Source of the DNA: Inia geoffrensis
Taxonomy: Eukaryota > Chordata > Mammalia > Artiodactyla > Iniidae
Reading direction: 5' to 3'
DNA length: 64,000 nucleotides
Assembly (NCBI GenBank): GCA_036417435.1
Contig: CM070911.1
Span: 2,728,001-2,792,000 of the forward strand
The notes below the pieces were generated by a model. The model was not told where the DNA came from. It made no database searches and saw only the letters and a list, made by a program, of their open reading frames with translations. The position numbers and the translations under genes were made by a program. Of this stretch, positions 59,495-64,000 are shown in pieces (position 1 is the stretch's first letter; each line of letters begins with the position of its first letter).

Positions 59495-59616
59495 TAAAAA
59501 GATTTTTTTGGCTGTGCCGGGTGGCATGCGGGGTCTAACCCAGATCAAGGATGGAACCCACGCTCCCTACAGTGGAAGCGTGGAGTCTTGACCGTGGGAC
59601 TGCCATGGAAGTCCTC
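59495..59616 (-). mobile_element. Short tRNA-derived SINE (CHR-2-like) with 13-bp TSD
   Basis: Minus strand: GACTTCCATGGCAGTCCCAC head, then GGGTTCCATCC B-box-like part, ending TTGATCTGGGTTAGACCC and GCCAAAAAAATCTTTTT. Only about 120 bp, i.e. essentially the tRNA-like unit and a short tail. TSD ATTTACCTACAAT at 59482-59494 and ATTTACCTATAAT at 59617-59629. More diverged than the ~205-bp copies, so older. Confidence 0.82.
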
Positions 59617-59961
59617 ATTTACCTATAATATTAAAGCCAATCACTCTCCATGCTCTGCATATCTTATTTCTTTAATTCCATTCATCTTAAACTCTTGCAA
59701 GTTTGTCCACTGAGGCCTGCAGAGGCAAGGACAGAGAGCTCAGGGGTGGGGAGCAGGGCAGGCCCAGGCAGCACAATCTTAGGAACTGGAAACAAACAAA
59801 GCATTCTGGATTTCTACGCCCAGGTCAGGGGCATGAGACAGGAGGGTGGAAGGTGGCTATTGAAATTGATGGGTAATCTCCATTATTGATCTGGTGCTGG
59901 TCTGACCCAGCTGCATTTTAGGCTGGAAACTAAACATTTTGTTTTAAAATTGGACAGCATT

Positions 59962-60166
59962 GGGCTTCCCTGGTGGTGCAGTGGTTGAGAGTCCGTTTGC
60001 CGAGGCAGGGGACGTGGGTTCGTGCCCCCGTCCAGGAAGATCCCACATGCCGCGGAGCGGCTGGGCCGGTGAGCCATGGCCGCTGAGCTTGTGCGACCGG
60101 AGCCTGTGCTCAGCAATGGGAGAGGCCACAACAGTGAGAGGCCTGTGTACCACAAAATAAATAAAT
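59962..60166 (+). mobile_element. CHR-type SINE, short form, with 16-bp TSD
   Basis: GGGCTTCCCTGGTGGTGCAG head, B-box-like GGTTCGTGCCCC, body to GTGTACCACAAAATAAATAA, tail of AAAT repeats. Exact TSD AAAATTGGACAGCATT at 59946-59961 and 60167-60182. Confidence 0.96.
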
Positions 60167-60182
60167 AAAATTGGACAGCATT

Positions 60183-63100
60183 ACAATGAGTCTTCCCATT
60201 TTGTTTTTAGAATTGTTAATTCATATGTCTGTATTTATTTGTCTTCTCGATTCATAGTGGGTACCTTCACAAAGTGTTTGATTTTTCTTTGGACAGTTAC
60301 TTCACACACAAGGGGAAAAAATATTGAGCTAAAAAGAGCAAGCAGTTATAGAAGAGTTTCTTGCAAATCATTCAGCAATGGAACTTAATTTAACATATGC
60401 CTCCTACCCCTGTAGACCTGCCTATGATTTGGGCAAAAGATGCTTCACGCATTTCATATTCTTATGATAGTTTTTCACAAATGAGCTTTATTTAAAAAAT
60501 TTGTCATGATTATGTGTTATTTTTGTTTAGTAAACATGACTGATAGGTCATTAGCAACACGCCTGACATTCAGTGACTCATCCTACTAAAAACATGTTTT
60601 ATGAAGTACTTGTGACTGAATAGAATCTTACCTACAGTGTGATCTATAGTTGTATTCTGTGATATTTTTCCAAGTAAATATCACGTTAATAATTCAACTA
60701 AAGAGAGTGTCACCCTTCCCAGCCCCAGAGACACGGCTGTTTTAAAAAAGCATTCCTATATTTTCTCCTATTTCTTGCTTTTCCCCTGCAAGTTATTTTT
60801 ATATTGGTATTTACATATTTCTTATTAGAACCAACATTAGTCACCAGGAGACTGAGCAGAGTTTTAAATCTGTATGAAACATTACATAACCAAGAAATTC
60901 AATTTTTTGTATCAACATTATACAAATTTAGATTCCACAGACTACTAAAATATCTTGGTTTTGTACTTTTACTTTATACTATAATATGTGGATACTTTTA
61001 TTGCTATTAGGGTGATTGTATATTATATGAAATTTGGAGTTCAGTCTTTAACTGTTTTAATAAAAATACAGTCACGAATGAGATTGCAGCCCAGGATTCA
61101 TTTCTACTGCATCTTTCCAGCAGCAATTCTGTCTACACAAGCTCAAATAGCCACTTAATGAAGTCAGTTCACAGGAAAGCTGTTTAATTCCCAGTGCCTG
61201 AGGAAAGAGCTTCAACAAAGGCAGGAAAGGTGGTAGCTTGGGGAGAAAGAACAGAGCAGCTTCTCTGGAGAAGGCGACTCATGAAGAATCCTAACCTGTT
61301 GTCCGCAGCTGGGATACTCTGATGCCATGTTTGGTGACACACTCTCAAGATATATCTGCCTTTGTACTGAGTTTGTTAAACACGTCTGAATATCTGAATA
61401 CACTCTCCATTAACTTGGTCTTTCTGTATCACCGTGAGGCCTCCAAGTGTAAACGCTGAAGTAATCAACATTTGAGTTGACGTGTAGTTGAATTGCTGAA
61501 CTAGGTTCAAAGCATTAACTGCAAAGCCTGAGTTGGTCACTGAGGTCTACAGCCCAGAACCTGATCGAGATGCAGGTCATTTAGTTCTGATTCCAGCAAA
61601 GTTGGTAGTGAGGGAGACCAGCACTGTCTCCACTGGGCTGACCCATGACGAGCCTGCTGTCCTGAAGGTAAGTCCACGAGGAAGGTAAAGAGGACGTTGG
61701 GCACAGCACACAGGCATGGAGACATCAGGATACACTCAAGGAGCTAAGGTTGGAGGGACAAGGATACCAAAATACTGGTGTGCAGTGGTTTGATACAATT
61801 TCAAATCCACTTGGTCATGACAAAATGGATGCTGTTTTTACAGGTAAAGCTGTTTTGATATAAAGGTGAAATTGTTGAGCAAGGATGCGGTCCTTGCTGT
61901 CTGCGGTTGCTGGTAAGCACAGGGTAGCCCAGCTGCTGAGGGCCCCTCTGAGGGCTTATCAACAAGAACATGTGGAAAAGCAACTAGAGGGATCCAGAGT
62001 TTGTGAGGATGATCCCAGAGTGTTAGGTCTGGCGAAGGCGACTCTGTGCTGCTCTAAATACTCCTGAAAACCTTGGGGACATTAGCTCCTACCTCGGCCA
62101 GGTGAATCTGCCCAACAGTGGTGAAAACTTCACAGTGGCCCCGGGAAGATCATCTTGTCTGCCAGCATCAGCATCTTCCTTCCCTAGCAATGTGCTCTAG
62201 CAACGAGGGACCTTGGCTTCTGCACCAACAGCTGGATGTCAGCTATCGGTTGGCTAAGCTGTCCCTCCCAAGAACCAACTCTTAGAAAGTTACACTCTCA
62301 ACTAAATTGGGACTTTATTCCTTTCATCTTCCCCTTGCTTGAAACAATGGTGAAATTAATCCATCATTGGTTTGGAATGTGTTATGTTAGGTTATTCTTT
62401 ATTGGCTTATTAAGAGACATTATCCTGCATGTTATTGGCTTGTGAAATTATTATAGTTCCCGCAGTAAACCTGTGTTAAATAGAATATTGGCAAAGGCAA
62501 TCTCAGTCTCTGAGCACAATTTGCCCTGAAACGAAACAGATATGTAACTTGGTTCACCTGGTAAACAAGAGGTATCCACAGAGCACCGAGGCAGCCCCCA
62601 AAAGGGGAGCACTTACTCATTTGGTTGTTAGGGAAAATTTCCCAGAGGATGAATAGGAATAAGAATTAGCAATATTCTGGAATCTAGGAGGAAGTTACCA
62701 CGTGTGTGCCTCTGAGATGGACGGAGTTGCTGCAGAGAGTGAAAAGTGAATTCTAGGTGCAGGGGGCATCCCCAAGCTCATATATGTGATACTGAGAATA
62801 AAGTCATTAAACTGTAATATTACAAACTCTTATCATCAGAGCATTTAAAGGTGTAACACACACAGGAAATGTCCTGGTGTCACATGATAGGGAGGTGATT
62901 TTATAGCCCAGGTACTCAGACTGACGCCTCTTTCCTCTAAAGTGAATTTAACATCTTTCCCATCACTGAAGCGTTCAGGAAATGAAGCCATCTCTGACCC
63001 CACAGAGAAAATACAAATGCCCAGATGGACCACGCTCAGACTAGAGACAGAAAGTTGCAGCGTTACCAGCCATTATTGGAGTGAACATTAAAGACTAAGT

Positions 63101-63829
63101 ATTTACACATTCTAAGGTAGTGTAGGTTTAAACTAAGCAATGACTGCTTTATGGTCAACAGTATATACTCTGAAGACAGCAGACTAAGGGATGCAAGAAG
63201 CTCAGGGGGCCCTGAGAAGAGAATCCAGACTGAACCAGCACAGAGAATGCTCCTTTAACCATATTAGCTATTGGCCCTCAGGATTCTTTAGTGGGCAGAT
63301 TGGGAAACAGATACCATAACCCTTTGCTTAGAATTCACTGCTGGTAAAGAAACCGTCTCCCTCCAGTTCCTGCTGTTTGTGACACTGGCTGGAAAGGGGA
63401 CTATTCATGGGAATTAATCTTTCGTGGTGGAGATCTGAACTGTACAATAAAATCAAAGATACTTGGTTGGTGGGTGATGGCGTGGAGGGAGAGAAGAAGC
63501 AAGGCAGGCTCAAAATCTCAGAAGCAAGATCTCAAGGATAGAATGTGGTTGCTGAGAAATTCTTAAAGCTGGGGAATAATAGTTCCTTTTAATAATAATG
63601 ATACTTTGAAGAAGGAAAGGAAGATGAGAGTAATTACATGCTGACAATAATAAAAACAAGTAATATTTGAACGGTTTCTGCCTTCCAGGGCTTTCCAGGT
63701 TGTTAATTTAGTCTAACAATAGCACTAAAAGTTAGGTAGAGAAGATCTTGTTGGTTACTAATGACAGAAATCGAGTTGCAATTGGTTTAAACAATAAATA
63801 CTTTTAGTAATAGCCTAATAAAACTTCGA
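60183..63829. other. Unique DNA, no gene supported
   Basis: The frame at 61885-62067 (60 codons) starts with a basic, amphipathic-looking N-terminus but has no family match that I know and no continuation. The rest shows no repeat family I can name. Confidence 0.4.
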
Positions 63830-63834
63830 TTTAA

Positions 63835-64000
63835 ACAGCTCATACTCTGTGCTAGGCTCTGCTCTAAGTTTTTGCATATATTAATTGTTTGTTTTTTACA
63901 ACCATCCTATAAATTGGGTACAGGTGAAGAAACAGGCACAGGGAGGGTTATTGATTTGTTCACAATCACGCAGCTAGTAAGGAGTTGGTCTGAGTTTTGA
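63835..64000 (-). repeat. MIR/L2-type remnant running off the window
   Basis: CTCATACTCTGTGCTAGGCT, CTGCTCTAAGTTTTTGCATA, TACAACCATCCTATAAATTG, GGTGAAGAAACAGGCACAGG and CAATCACGCAGCTAGTAAGG is the reverse-complement MIR order. Cut by the window end. Confidence 0.75.

Noticed and set aside
16455..60166. tRNA genes
   Set aside because: The tRNA-like segments are the heads of SINEs, with TSDs and tails; none forms a free-standing tRNA with proper ends.
61885..62067. 60-codon frame with mitochondrial-presequence-like start
   Set aside because: Too short, no matching protein family known to me, and no continuation in any frame.

Overview
This window looks like non-coding nuclear DNA of a cetacean, most likely a toothed whale. 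The main evidence is ten tRNA-derived SINEs of the cetacean CHR type (head starting GGGCTTCCCTGGTGGCGCAG, closing in A- or AAAT-rich tails), most with clear target-site duplications (TSDs). It also holds L1 elements with the cetartiodactyl 3' UTR type, ancient mammal-wide MIR and L2, MER5A-like DNA transposon remnants, MLT1 (MaLR) LTRs, and two further LTR-like blocks. The species call is inference from repeat families. I found no supportable host protein-coding gene, exon, structural RNA gene, CRISPR array or operon. The open frames longer than about 100 codons are L1 ORF2/ORF1 pieces, SINE read-through, shadows of repeats, or chance frames in unique DNA. The window is best described as intergenic or deep intronic.

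Layout: 1-2.7 kb is unique DNA with a (TG)n tract and an old full-length CHR SINE. 2.7-6.1 kb is an L1 ORF2 fragment with no 3' UTR. 6.1-13 kb is mostly unique, with a 49-bp tandem duplication, one copy of a ~260-bp dispersed repeat, AT-rich DNA and an unresolved GC-balanced block at 11.0-11.8 kb. 13-22 kb has MIRs, an L1 3' UTR remnant, an L2 copy split by a SINE, and the second copy of the ~260-bp repeat. 22.4-26.3 kb has two ancient L1 pieces, both antisense but out of order. 26.9-29 kb has a GC-rich block, an MLT1 LTR and an L1M 3' end.

30.2-35.65 kb is the most complete element: an L1 with part of its 5' UTR, broken ORF1 and ORF2, a short 3' UTR, an A-rich tail, a perfect 12-bp TSD and a CHR SINE nested in ORF2. 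36.5-60.2 kb is unique DNA with most of the younger SINEs, two candidate solo LTRs (43.6-44.4 kb with a SINE inside, 45.5-46.1 kb), an L1M 3' end split by an MLT1 LTR, several microsatellites and an old L1 3' end nested in another repeat. 60.2-64 kb is largely unique and ends in a MIR/L2-like remnant.

No genes act together here. What the window records is an insertion history: ancient L2/MIR/MER5/L1M, then MaLR LTRs, then cetartiodactyl L1s and LTRs, then CHR SINEs, with the order fixed by nesting at several places. I did not find evidence for an undescribed functional system. The items most worth checking are the unidentified ~260-bp repeat pair, the LTR at 43.6-44.4 kb with promoter and poly(A) signals, the L1 3' UTR shortening, and the triplicated 24-bp unit in the L1 ORF1 coiled coil.
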